Source: Anaerolineaceae bacterium
GTDB lineage: Bacteria > Chloroflexota > Anaerolineae > Anaerolineales > Villigracilaceae
DNA: 45,745 nt
Direction: 5' to 3'
Assembly: GCA_009885945.1 (NCBI GenBank)
Contig: VFJR01000109.1
Coordinates: 1 to 45,745, forward strand
Shown piece after piece: positions 31,889 through 39,616 of this stretch. Position numbers and translations under genes: made by a program. Under the pieces are notes generated by a model. It was given only the letters and a program-made list of their open reading frames with translations. It was not told the origin of the DNA and did no database searches. Every line of letters starts with the position of its first letter. The stretch's first letter is position 1.

Positions 31889-33463
31889 TTATGCTTTCCA
31901 GTCAATTCTTTTACCCGCCAAATATTCAAACGATTTTCCAAATTCTTTCTGTCCATCTTTTGAAAGCACATCACTCAACGGCGAGACTTCCATGTCTTTC
32001 CAAAAGTGCATCAGCCTCCATGGGAATGGAAGCGGGTATTCAAAAAAGAATCGGTACGCATATTCCCAGGCAGTTTCAATTTGCGTTTTGCTTAAAACTG
32101 TTTTACTCTGCAACGAGCTTTGAATCAACGAGAAATATTCAGCCCAAGTTTGCGGGTCAAATGTAAAGCCGCGTTTGCGATAATGCGTCTGCCCGCACAC
32201 GATCACGGGAATTCCATTCATCGCCATTTCCAATCCTGTCGTAGTGGTATACACCAAACCCAAATTTGCAATTTCCATTAAATCATAAGTATTCACTTTT
32301 TCAAGAGGTTCGATCAAATGAATATTTTCTGGAATTTCTGCCAACGCACCTTTTACTACACTGGACATGGAAGTGCCCTTCATCAGCCTTTCGCCAGGGT
32401 GAATCCGAATCACCAACTGCGCCTGAGGCTGGTCTGCAAAAAACTGAACCGTTTTCTTAATCCAAGCCGCCATGCTCGGCGCAAAAATATTTCTTCCCAA
32501 AGTCAAACTATCGCCCAGTACATTTGTGGTTAACAAAACAATCGGACGTTTTTTATCCAGCTTCAATTCCTTGCGTAATGTTTCGCCGCCTTTGGTTTCC
32601 ACGTCCTGCCATTTGCGCGCAGATTTGCCAAAAGACTTGCCGCCCATTCTAGCCGATTCAAGTTCCTCAACGAGAACACGTTCATCTTTCAATAATTTAT
32701 GTCCGCCGCGCGCTTTCCACAAAGAGTCTGTATTTTGGCGCATCACTTCATCATTTTGCGCGATCCACACTTGCTCGCGGCTGTCGTTGAATTCATAAGT
32801 TACAGTGTGCAGGTCAAGATAACGCGCGGCGCGATAGACTGCGCCAAGCTCTGTAATAGTGCCATTAGGAATCAACACCGTATCTGGCTTGAGTTCCTGC
32901 ATCAGCGTCAACGCGGCGCGGGCGGCAAAGTCATTGCGTTTAAATCGTAATTTATACAACGCAGAGTTTGTATCCACATCCTCGATTTGGTCAGTGTACT
33001 GCGCGTCGTAGATAGAGATAAGGGAAATGCCCGGGCGTAGATCGGCTGGCAAAATGGGAGCAGGCTCAACGTCAAGTAATGAAGCGTAATGAACAAGCCC
33101 TTTGAGCGGGGATAAAACTCGACGTGTGTATAAATCCTGGCGGCGAGAATCAAACTTGTTGATGTCTTTACGCCAATCATGATATGGAAGATAGGCAATG
33201 GTGACATCATGCCCTAGTGCGCGCAATGTCAGCCCAATGATGGCGGCTTGCTCAACCCAATAATGAAGCGTGGCGAAGAGTAAAAGTTTTTTGCCTGGCT
33301 TTGCTTTTTCTATGTATTGGCGCGCCTGTTCAATAGCAAGCGGCAAATGCTTTTCAAGCTGACTTAAGTTATAACGCGTGTTGGGACGACCTTTGCGAAG
33401 CGAATCGTAAAGGTCTGCAGAGTAGGGGATGTTACCGAGAATGGTTTTGAGGGAGTGTTTCAT
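31889..33463 (-). CDS. Capsule-type polysaccharide transferase-like protein
   Basis: Protein of about 524 residues, probably a GT-B-fold glycosyltransferase. The C-terminal half has a pattern I associate with the capsule polysaccharide biosynthesis family (KpsC/KpsS-like): RIHPGERL, then TTTTGLEMAMNGIPVIVCG followed by HYRKRGFTFDP, a probable nucleotide-sugar site. The N-terminal half has LLFATLHYWVEQAAIIGLTL and a histidine-containing loop, typical of the acceptor domain. Start uncertain: ATG 33463 or GTG 33478, neither with a clear ribosome-binding site. It lies between the ABC exporter genes and the methyltransferase, so it most likely extends or modifies the exported glycan. Confidence 0.65.
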   Translation of the reverse strand: MKHSLKTILGNIPYSADLYDSLRKGRPNTRYNLSQLEKHLPLAIEQARQYIEKAKPGKKLLLFATLHYWVEQAAIIGLTLRALGHDVTIAYLPYHDWRKDINKFDSRRQDLYTRRVLSPLKGLVHYASLLDVEPAPILPADLRPGISLISIYDAQYTDQIEDVDTNSALYKLRFKRNDFAARAALTLMQELKPDTVLIPNGTITELGAVYRAARYLDLHTVTYEFNDSREQVWIAQNDEVMRQNTDSLWKARGGHKLLKDERVLVEELESARMGGKSFGKSARKWQDVETKGGETLRKELKLDKKRPIVLLTTNVLGDSLTLGRNIFAPSMAAWIKKTVQFFADQPQAQLVIRIHPGERLMKGTSMSSVVKGALAEIPENIHLIEPLEKVNTYDLMEIANLGLVYTTTTGLEMAMNGIPVIVCGQTHYRKRGFTFDPQTWAEYFSLIQSSLQSKTVLSKTQIETAWEYAYRFFFEYPLPFPWRLMHFWKDMEVSPLSDVLSKDGQKEFGKSFEYLAGKRIDWKA

Positions 33464-33473
33464 TTGGAAATAC

Positions 33474-33533
33474 GCCACTGAGTCACAGAGACACGGAGAA
33501 AATATTTTCTCTGAGACTCTGCGTCTCTGTGGC
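33474..33533. repeat. 60-base imperfect palindrome between wzt and the transferase gene
   Basis: The two 30-base arms (left GCCACTGAGTCACAGAGACA, continuing CGGAGAAAAT) are reverse complements at 24 of 30 positions with no gap. The element runs from the start region of one gene to the stop codon of the other. CACAGAGAC-type strings are familiar to me as dispersed intergenic repeats. Confidence 0.8.
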
Positions 33534-34822
33534 TAATCTAGTTTATCGATTGTCCAATTAAGCCGCGGACGAACAGGACCCTGACGAAGCTCTGGCCATT
33601 GTGTGCCGGGTGCACCAGAGATATCTACGTTAAATGAAATTGCATTTTCGTCCATGAAATAACGTTTGACACCAAAGGAACTGGCATTGATGCCAAGATA
33701 ATAGCGACCTTCATTAAAGAAATCGGCGGGGATTTCACAGCGGCTAATGTAACGCCCAGCTGTGCGCGCACCAAATTGCTCAAATTGTTTCGCGTCATCG
33801 GTATCGAAGGCAGTGAAAACATATTCACCGCGCATCGTGTTGAGATAGATGCCCACACGCAAGCCTGTAACAGCTTCATCGAGTTGATATTCCCATTCAA
33901 AAGTTGCAGGCTCAGTGGATCGGACAGTATCAATAATTTTTCCGTTTTTATCTTTGATGCGCAATGCAATCGGCGTGAATGGCGCGCTATTGGGGGGCAG
34001 ATCTTCTTTTCCCCATATACGTTCGCCTGTTTCTGCTTGACCCGAGGAGAGATAAAAATCAACAGCTTCCGGCGTGGGTGCGCGTTTGATCAGTTGTCCT
34101 TTTTTAAGTACGATGGCTTCATTGGTCAGGCGCAATATTGCGGACATGTTATGGCTAACGAATAAAACAGTGCGTCCTTGCTGGGCAACATCGTTCATTT
34201 TGCCAAGACACTTGCGTTGAAATTCTGCATCGCCCACTGCCAGGACTTCATCTACAACCAGAATCTCAGGCTCAAGATGGGCGGCAACTGCAAACGCAAG
34301 CCGCAAATACATGCCCGATGAATAACGTTTGACGGGCGTGTCAATAAACTGACCAACTTCAGAGAACTCAACCATTTCGTCAAACTTGCTGTCAATTTCG
34401 GCGCGTTTCATTCCTAAAATAGCGCCGTTCATATAAATGTTTTCACGCCCTGATAGTTCAGGATGAAAACCCGTTCCCACTTCCAGCAGTGAGCCGACTC
34501 TGCCGCGAACGCTGACTGTGCCTTTGGTGGGTTCTGTGACGCGCGAAAGGATTTTTAGCAAGGTGCTTTTGCCAGCGCCGTTTCGCCCGACAATACCCAG
34601 CACTTTCCCTTCTTCTAAATCGAAGGAGACATCATTGAGCGCCAAAAAAAAGTTTTTGTTTTCGCGTCTAGCAGATTTACCCGCCAGCGCCTTTGCCAAA
34701 CGCACTGGCGCGTAGACTGTGTCCATTAATACATCACGCAGCATGTTATAGCGAAATTTTGATTCTGCCGCGCCGATTTGATATTCTTTGCTGATATTTT
34801 TTACACTGATAGCTGTTGTCAT
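33533..34822 (-). CDS. wzt: Polysaccharide ABC exporter ATPase with C-terminal glycan-binding domain
   Basis: ATPase of the Wzm/Wzt (TagH) class that exports undecaprenyl-linked polysaccharide. Walker A GRNGAGKST (residues 80-88), signature YSSGMYLRLAFA and Walker B EILVVDEVLAVGD are intact, and the N-terminal insertion (about 20-55) is typical of the class. After about residue 275 a beta-rich domain follows that matches the Wzt C-terminal carbohydrate-binding domain in position and size (total 429 residues). ATG 34822 is preferred over a TTG 24 bases upstream that lies within repeat sequence. It pairs with the permease gene at 34929-35774, separated by a repeat element. Confidence 0.88.
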   Translation of the reverse strand: MTTAISVKNISKEYQIGAAESKFRYNMLRDVLMDTVYAPVRLAKALAGKSARRENKNFFLALNDVSFDLEEGKVLGIVGRNGAGKSTLLKILSRVTEPTKGTVSVRGRVGSLLEVGTGFHPELSGRENIYMNGAILGMKRAEIDSKFDEMVEFSEVGQFIDTPVKRYSSGMYLRLAFAVAAHLEPEILVVDEVLAVGDAEFQRKCLGKMNDVAQQGRTVLFVSHNMSAILRLTNEAIVLKKGQLIKRAPTPEAVDFYLSSGQAETGERIWGKEDLPPNSAPFTPIALRIKDKNGKIIDTVRSTEPATFEWEYQLDEAVTGLRVGIYLNTMRGEYVFTAFDTDDAKQFEQFGARTAGRYISRCEIPADFFNEGRYYLGINASSFGVKRYFMDENAISFNVDISGAPGTQWPELRQGPVRPRLNWTIDKLD

Positions 34823-34923
34823 AAGGGTTGAAGGGTTGAAAGTCAAAAGTCAAAAGTCAAAGGTCAAAGGTCAAAGGTCGAAGGTCTTGAGGTTTGCGAC
34901 CTGTGACCTGTAACCTTCGACCT
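34823..34923. repeat. AAGGTC-type repeat block between wzm and wzt
   Basis: Tandem seven-base units of the type AAAGTCA/AAGGTCA (about 34836-34880) lead into an inverted repeat: AGGTCGAAGGT (34875-34885) and ACCTTCGACCT (34913-34923), with GACCTGTGACCTG inside. The arm AAGGTCGAAGGTTACAGGTC parallels that of the nuoL-nuoM palindrome. It fills the gap and appears to replace a normal ribosome-binding site for wzt. Confidence 0.75.
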
Positions 34924-34928
34924 ATAAT

Positions 34929-35774
34929 TTAGATTGTATCCGCGAAGGTCTTTTCCATACTGCGGAAGTAGAAGAGACCTGAAATCAGAATCAAAATTGA
35001 AATAGAGGCAGAAACCCAAAACGTCAGATCAGGCCCATTGCCGGAGCCGAGCAATGCCCAGCGAAAACCATTGACTACACCTGCCATTGGATTCAATGAG
35101 TAGGCAATTTGCCATTTTTCAGAAACCACAGAGGAAGAATAGGCAACGGGTGTAATGAACAGCCAAAATTGAGTCAGAAACGGCAGGGCTTGATTCACAT
35201 CACGGTATCTGACGTTAATCGCTGAAAGCCACAAAGCAACGCCCATTGCAGTGATGATCGCCAAAAGCAGAAAGAGCGGCAAAGTCCAAATGATATTCCA
35301 AGCGGGCGTCACTTGATAGTAAAACATTAAGGCAATCAAAATAACAAAGGCGATTAAAAAATCAACCAAGCCAGCAAAGACAGACGCCATCGGCAAGATG
35401 AGGCGCGGGAAATAAATTTTGCTGACCATATTGTGATGTGCTACCAGCGAACGGCTGCCCTGATTTAACGCGGTAACGAAAAGTCCCCAAGGTAATAACG
35501 CCGTGAAGGCAAAGACGGGGTAGGGAATTCCGTCAGTGGGTAATTTTGCAACTTTGCCAAACAGGAATGTAAAAACCAGCATGGTCATTATTGGTTGAAT
35601 GACAGCCCAAGCCATGCCTAGCATCGTTTGCTTGTATTTCACCTTTACATCGCGCCAGACCATAAAGAAGACAAGCTCACGATATGTCCACAAGTCTTTT
35701 AAATTAAGCGCCGCAAGACCTGTGGAAGGCTTGATGTAAACAGTAGTGGGTTCTTGTTTTGTAAGTTCAGTCAT
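34929..35774 (-). CDS. wzm: Polysaccharide ABC exporter permease
   Basis: Membrane subunit of the polysaccharide exporter: 281 residues, six predicted helices, ABC-2 fold. The N-terminal LWTYRELVFFMVWRDVKVKYKQ and the following TMLGMAWAVIQPIMTMLVF are characteristic of Wzm/TagG permeases. I start at ATG 35774 with GGAA about nine bases upstream; the longest frame begins 150 bases earlier inside the preceding gene, where the peptide is not membrane-like. It forms the transporter with the ATPase encoded downstream. Confidence 0.88.
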   Translation of the reverse strand: MTELTKQEPTTVYIKPSTGLAALNLKDLWTYRELVFFMVWRDVKVKYKQTMLGMAWAVIQPIMTMLVFTFLFGKVAKLPTDGIPYPVFAFTALLPWGLFVTALNQGSRSLVAHHNMVSKIYFPRLILPMASVFAGLVDFLIAFVILIALMFYYQVTPAWNIIWTLPLFLLLAIITAMGVALWLSAINVRYRDVNQALPFLTQFWLFITPVAYSSSVVSEKWQIAYSLNPMAGVVNGFRWALLGSGNGPDLTFWVSASISILILISGLFYFRSMEKTFADTI

Positions 35775-35787
35775 TGTTTCGTTTCCA

Positions 35788-35821
35788 CGTTTGCAAGTTG
35801 GAACGTTCCAACCTGCAAACG
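35788..35821. repeat. 34-base palindrome between the fucose synthase gene and wzm
   Basis: Arms CGTTTGCAAGTTGGAAC and GTTCCAACCTGCAAACG match at 16 of 17 positions with no loop. It lies just downstream of the upstream gene's stop codon, within the polysaccharide operon, and is unrelated in sequence to the other elements. Confidence 0.75.
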
Positions 35822-35823
35822 TT

Positions 35824-36795
35824 CTAATCGATTTTTTCTCGATTTGCCTTGAACCAATCAATCGTCCTGCGCATACCATCTTCAAAAGAGACTTGCGCAC
35901 TCCAGTTGAATAATTCTTTTGCACGGCTCACGTCCAAACCGCGGCGAGGTTGACCGTTAGGCTTATCGGTTTGCCAAGTGAGCTTGCCTTCAAAGCCTGT
36001 CATTTTGACGATCATTTCAGTGAGGTCTTTAATCGAGATTTCATATCCTGAGCCAAGATTAACGGGCAAATCGCCGTTGTATTTTTCTGCCGCAGAGACG
36101 ATGCCATCGGCGGCATCTTCCACATATAAGAACTCGCGTGTAGGAGAACCATCGCCCCAAACTAGCAATTCATGTTCATTGCGCGATTGTGCTTCCACAG
36201 CTTTACGAATCAAAGCTGGGATAACGTGCGATGTTTGTAAATTAAAATTATCGCGGGGTCCATAAAGATTTACAGGCAAAAGATAAATGGCGTTGAAACC
36301 ATATTGCTGGCGATAGGTCTGCGCCTGCACCAGCATCATCTTTTTAGCAAGACCATAAGGCGCATTGGTTTCTTCAGGATAACCATCCCAAATGGCATCT
36401 TCTTTGAATGGAACAGGTGTAAATTTCGGATAAGCGCAGACTGTGCCTGTGGCAACAAATTTCCCAACACCGTGCTTATAAGCTTGATGCATCAATTCCA
36501 CACCCATGATCATGTTATCGTAAAAAAATTCAGCGGGATGTTCGCGGTTGGCGCCAATCCCGCCTACGTTCGCGGCTAGGTGGATGATGACTACATTTTT
36601 TGGGTCAACATTTTTTAATGAATCGACATACAAACGTTCAATGGCTTCGCGGCTGGTAAGGTCATAATCTTTTTTGCGCGGAATAAAAATATCACTTGCG
36701 CCGCGCGATTTTAATTTTTCAACAACAAATGATCCTAAAAATCCGCCGCCGCCCGTGACGATCACGCGTTTATTTTGCCAAAAGGTTTCAGCCAT
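35824..36795 (-). CDS. fcl: GDP-L-fucose synthase-like epimerase/reductase
   Basis: Extended SDR enzyme expected to convert GDP-4-keto-6-deoxymannose to GDP-L-fucose with NADPH. Visible: NADP site [11 protein letters not shown] (residues 14-24), [19 protein letters not shown] as in the GMER family, [18 protein letters not shown], and the catalytic Tyr-Lys in [11 protein letters not shown]; near the C-terminus [18 protein letters not shown] matches the substrate-binding region. Length 323 is typical. The companion GDP-mannose 4,6-dehydratase is not in the window, so a related GDP-sugar product remains possible. Confidence 0.85.
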   Translation of the reverse strand: MAETFWQNKRVIVTGGGGFLGSFVVEKLKSRGASDIFIPRKKDYDLTSREAIERLYVDSLKNVDPKNVVIIHLAANVGGIGANREHPAEFFYDNMIMGVELMHQAYKHGVGKFVATGTVCAYPKFTPVPFKEDAIWDGYPEETNAPYGLAKKMMLVQAQTYRQQYGFNAIYLLPVNLYGPRDNFNLQTSHVIPALIRKAVEAQSRNEHELLVWGDGSPTREFLYVEDAADGIVSAAEKYNGDLPVNLGSGYEISIKDLTEMIVKMTGFEGKLTWQTDKPNGQPRRGLDVSRAKELFNWSAQVSFEDGMRRTIDWFKANREKID

Positions 36796-36819
36796 AAAAA
36801 AACTCCTTGTTAATAAAGC

Positions 36820-37830
36820 TTACTGCACAATGAATTGCGCGTTACGATAACTTTCAGATAAAGGATTACGAATAAAGCCAGATTTTAAAGCAAACAAAAC
36901 TTCACGGATACCATCGTCTACAGTTTTGGTAGTTTCATATCCTAGTATTTTTTTTGCTTTGGCAAACGAAACCGTAATGTCACGCATATCACCGCCAAAG
37001 GTTAAGTCTTTGTGCTCAACAGTTGTTTCAGGCATGCGCTTTAAAACCAACTGCACAATTTCATCTTTTGTGTAATTGCCATTATCTGTTCCAAGGTTAA
37101 ACACTTGTCCGCGCACCTTTGCATCATCTGCTTGCAGCCCTATCATTATGCCGCGCACCACATCAAGGATATGCACAAAAGAACGTGAATAACCGCGTTG
37201 ATAAATGATCAATTCCCGTTTTGTAAATGCTTCCAATACAAATTGATTAATGATCAAATCAAAACGGATGCGAGGAGAGATTCCGTACAGTGTCGCAAAA
37301 CGAAAGACCAGTGGCGAAACAGAAGATTCTTTTTGCGCGAGTAAAAACTCTTCTGACGCGATCTTTGTTTCAGCATATAAAGATTGGGGATTAAGCGGAG
37401 ATTCTTCTGTAACAGGCTTGCCATCAGTAGATAAACCATAATTGCTATAGGTGGATGCAAACACGAATCGTTCCACGCCTAGATCGGATGCCTGCCCATA
37501 AACAGTTTTTGTGGCTTCAACGTTATAGCGCCACGCGGCTTGCTTGCCAACAGCCTGACATGCAGGGAAGCCAACAATTGCAGCAAGATGAACAACAGCA
37601 TCTGGCTTCTGCCATTCTTTTTTAAGAGCATCTTTTACAGCACGCGGCTCAGTGACATCAGACTTAACAAAGTGAAAATTAGGATGATGAAAAAAACCCA
37701 TCAGCGGTTCGCCGCCAAAGAGTAAGCTGTCTACGACAGTAACACGATAGTTGGCGCGTAACAGCTCCGAGGTCAGAAGAGAGCCGATGTAACCCGCACC
37801 GCCAGTGATTAGCACGTGCTTTTCTGTCAT
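36820..37830 (-). CDS. NAD-dependent sugar-nucleotide epimerase/dehydratase
   Basis: Extended short-chain dehydrogenase of 336 residues. The N-terminal Rossmann motif GGAGYIGS (residues 10-17) and the acidic strand VTVVDSLLFGG bind NAD; VVHLAAIVG and the catalytic SLYAETKIASEEF (Tyr-x3-Lys) are clear. Its start overlaps the regulator stop by four bases (ATGA). The substrate is not evident; the sequence resembles the broad group of nucleoside-diphosphate-sugar epimerases in surface-glycan loci rather than a classical GalE. Confidence 0.8.
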   Translation of the reverse strand: MTEKHVLITGGAGYIGSLLTSELLRANYRVTVVDSLLFGGEPLMGFFHHPNFHFVKSDVTEPRAVKDALKKEWQKPDAVVHLAAIVGFPACQAVGKQAAWRYNVEATKTVYGQASDLGVERFVFASTYSNYGLSTDGKPVTEESPLNPQSLYAETKIASEEFLLAQKESSVSPLVFRFATLYGISPRIRFDLIINQFVLEAFTKRELIIYQRGYSRSFVHILDVVRGIMIGLQADDAKVRGQVFNLGTDNGNYTKDEIVQLVLKRMPETTVEHKDLTFGGDMRDITVSFAKAKKILGYETTKTVDDGIREVLFALKSGFIRNPLSESYRNAQFIVQ

Positions 37831-38303
37831 ATGGATATCTCCATCTTCAAGTTCACTTTAAATCCATCCACTTGCAAAGCAGGGATATTTTTTTCGTTTA
37901 CAACAGTGATGCCTTGTTCAATACAGGTCAATCGGCAAATGTCCGCCACATCACCAGAACCGACGACGCGTACACGATCATACCCCGCCAGGCGAATTTC
38001 CTTGACATGATCTTTCACACGCTGACGAGTCTTACGATAAATAGAAAAAGATTTTTCCACATAATCAACTGCAAGGCGGGCACGCAACGCGATTCCCTCA
38101 GGGGTAATAATGTAGAGCAATTTCTTTCGCTCGGCTCGTGAAACTTTTACCGCGCCTTTGGCAATAAGGCGTTTTAAATGCCAATTGACTGTACCAACCG
38201 CAACCCCCAGCTGTATCGCCAAGGTAGATTGATTCACATTTGGGTCGTTTTCTATGCGTTCGAGCAAGGTAAGCTCGCGAAGGTCTTCGTTTGTCGTTTC
38301 CAT
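37827..38303 (-). CDS. Winged-helix regulator of the polysaccharide operon
   Basis: Probable transcription factor, 158 residues. Residues 10-70 form a winged helix-turn-helix (LLERIENDPNVNQSTLAIQL, then VGTVNWHLKRLIAKG and a beta wing KLLYIITPEG). A helical linker (75-105) leads to a C-terminal part, VRVVGSGDVADICRLTCIEQ, that looks like the first half of a Rossmann fold and could sense a nucleotide or nucleotide sugar, or be a truncated domain. It is the first gene of the operon, coupled to the epimerase. A 17-base palindrome covers its own transcription start, suggesting autoregulation. No ribosome-binding site is visible. Confidence 0.75.
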   Translation of the reverse strand: METTNEDLRELTLLERIENDPNVNQSTLAIQLGVAVGTVNWHLKRLIAKGAVKVSRAERKKLLYIITPEGIALRARLAVDYVEKSFSIYRKTRQRVKDHVKEIRLAGYDRVRVVGSGDVADICRLTCIEQGITVVNEKNIPALQVDGFKVNLKMEISI

Positions 38304-38310
38304 AATTCAA

Positions 38311-38327
38311 AATTCAGTGACTGAATT
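38311..38327. promoter_or_regulatory. Candidate operator over the operon start site
   Basis: AATTCAGTGACTGAATT is a perfect palindrome with eight-base arms around a central G. It overlaps the last three bases of the -10 box and is centred about where transcription should begin. A further AATTCA half-site lies next to the start codon. The position is ideal for repression by the winged-helix protein encoded immediately downstream. Confidence 0.6.
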
Positions 38328-38352
38328 ATAACCTTGTTCAGGGGTCGGTCAA
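38325..38352 (-). promoter_or_regulatory. Promoter of the polysaccharide operon
   Basis: Minus strand: TTGACC (38352-38347), a 16-base spacer and a perfect TATAAT (38330-38325), giving a leader of about 15 bases before the regulator ATG. Confidence 0.75.
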
Positions 38353-38379
38353 GATATGGAGTGATCACCATCCCATCTG

Positions 38380-38422
38380 CAAATAAAAAACGACCACCTT
38401 ACCGGTGGCCGTTTTTTATTTG
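38380..38422. terminator. Terminator of dnaN
   Basis: CAAATAAAAAACGACCACC and GGTGGCCGTTTTTTATTTG form a long stem (one mismatch) around a short centre, with A and T runs that work as a terminator in both directions. It lies nine bases after the dnaN stop codon. Confidence 0.88.
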
Positions 38423-38430
38423 CGTTAACT

Positions 38431-39561
38431 TTATCCCAAATGCATGGGCATGATCACATGCAGGAAATTATCATCACCCACAGGGCGCACCACACCCGGT
38501 GAATTTGCGGCGCCTGTTTCCAGCGCCACATTCGGGCTTTTTACTACTTCCAAGACTTCACGCAGAAACTTAACATTGAAAGCGATTAACACACCGCTTC
38601 CATCTACAGTAGCCTCTACGATAGTCTCATTTTTACCAGTTTCTTCAGATGTCGCAGAAATTTCCACCTCACCGGGCTGCATATCGCCATTGGCGCTCTT
38701 AATATTTAAGCGCGCCACATTTGAACCTTCGCGGGCGAAAATCTCAGCTTGTTTACAAGCTTTTAGCAAGGACGCCGTGGATACAAGCGTACGTGATTTG
38801 TAATTGCGAGGAATGATCTGATGATAATCTGGGAATGTTCCATCAATTAACTGAGAAACTAATTCCACATCTTTCACGCGGAAGACAACCTGCCCGCGTC
38901 CTTTCGGCACAACCATCGCAATTGTCTCTTCACCATCATGTGCGATACGCGCCAATTCATTAAGCGCTCGCGCAGGAATAATCGCATTAAAAGAACCATA
39001 GGATGACCCAAGCACAGCTTTGCGTACAGAAAGTCTAAAGCCATCCGCTGCCGCCATGGTTAACTTATCTTTTTCAACTTGTACCAACACGCCCATCAAG
39101 ACAGGGCGCGCTTCGTCAGTAGATGCCGCAAAAGCCACCTGTTGAATCATCTCTTTAAAATCTGCTACATTTAATTGCACCGCACCTTTAAGATCAGGCA
39201 CTGGCAATGGCGGGAACTCTTGCGCATCAATACATTTAACATCATTCGTAGATGTACCCCCGCGAATATTTAAAGTCTGTGTTGCTGTATCCAGCGATAG
39301 CTTAACTTGGTCAGCGGGTAAGGTGTTCACCAAATCTGAAAATGTGCGTGAAGGTACTGTCGTCGAGCCTTCCTCTTCAATACGCGCCGCGATCCAACAA
39401 GTAATGCCCAGCTCAAGATTGGTGGCAGAGAGTCGCAAACGACCTTCATCAGAGGCGATCATAATGTTGGCAAGCACAGGCAATGTACTGCGCGGCGATA
39501 CTGCCCGCGAAACAATGCTTAACCCACGCGCTAAATTTTCCTGCAATACGGTCACTTTCAT
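38431..39561 (-). CDS. dnaN: DNA polymerase III sliding clamp (beta subunit)
   Basis: Ring-forming processivity clamp, 376 residues in three similar domains of about 120 residues. Landmarks: N-terminal VSRAVSPRSTLPVLANIMI, FRLSVRKAVL in domain 2 (matching the RLS/AVR pattern of homologues), and the C-terminal end RPVGDDNFLHVIMPMHLG, matching the usual LMPMR-type C-terminus. AGAGG lies about eight bases before ATG. It is not beside dnaA or recF here; instead it follows two membrane-protein genes, so the usual origin context is absent. Confidence 0.97.
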   Translation of the reverse strand: MKVTVLQENLARGLSIVSRAVSPRSTLPVLANIMIASDEGRLRLSATNLELGITCWIAARIEEEGSTTVPSRTFSDLVNTLPADQVKLSLDTATQTLNIRGGTSTNDVKCIDAQEFPPLPVPDLKGAVQLNVADFKEMIQQVAFAASTDEARPVLMGVLVQVEKDKLTMAAADGFRLSVRKAVLGSSYGSFNAIIPARALNELARIAHDGEETIAMVVPKGRGQVVFRVKDVELVSQLIDGTFPDYHQIIPRNYKSRTLVSTASLLKACKQAEIFAREGSNVARLNIKSANGDMQPGEVEISATSEETGKNETIVEATVDGSGVLIAFNVKFLREVLEVVKSPNVALETGAANSPGVVRPVGDDNFLHVIMPMHLG

Positions 39562-39607
39562 ATTTGACCTCTATAAAATAAATTATTTTTTAATAAATAT
39601 CTTTAAA

Positions 39608-39613
39608 AGTATA
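39608..39613 (-). promoter_or_regulatory. Possible extended -10 box of dnaN
   Basis: Minus-strand TGATATACT (box at 39613-39608), followed by an A/T-rich 46-base leader to the dnaN ATG. No clear -35 box. dnaN could also be read through from the upstream membrane genes. Confidence 0.35.
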
Positions 39614-39616
39614 TCA

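Noticed and set aside
34830-34880. Possible CRISPR-like or satellite array from the AAAGTCA/AAGGTCA units
   Set aside because: Units are only seven bases, without spacers, and lead into an inverted repeat; no cas genes are present.
35775-35924. 50-residue N-terminal extension of the Wzm permease
   Set aside because: It reads through the palindrome and the end of the upstream gene; the internal ATG has a ribosome-binding site and the conserved protein begins there.
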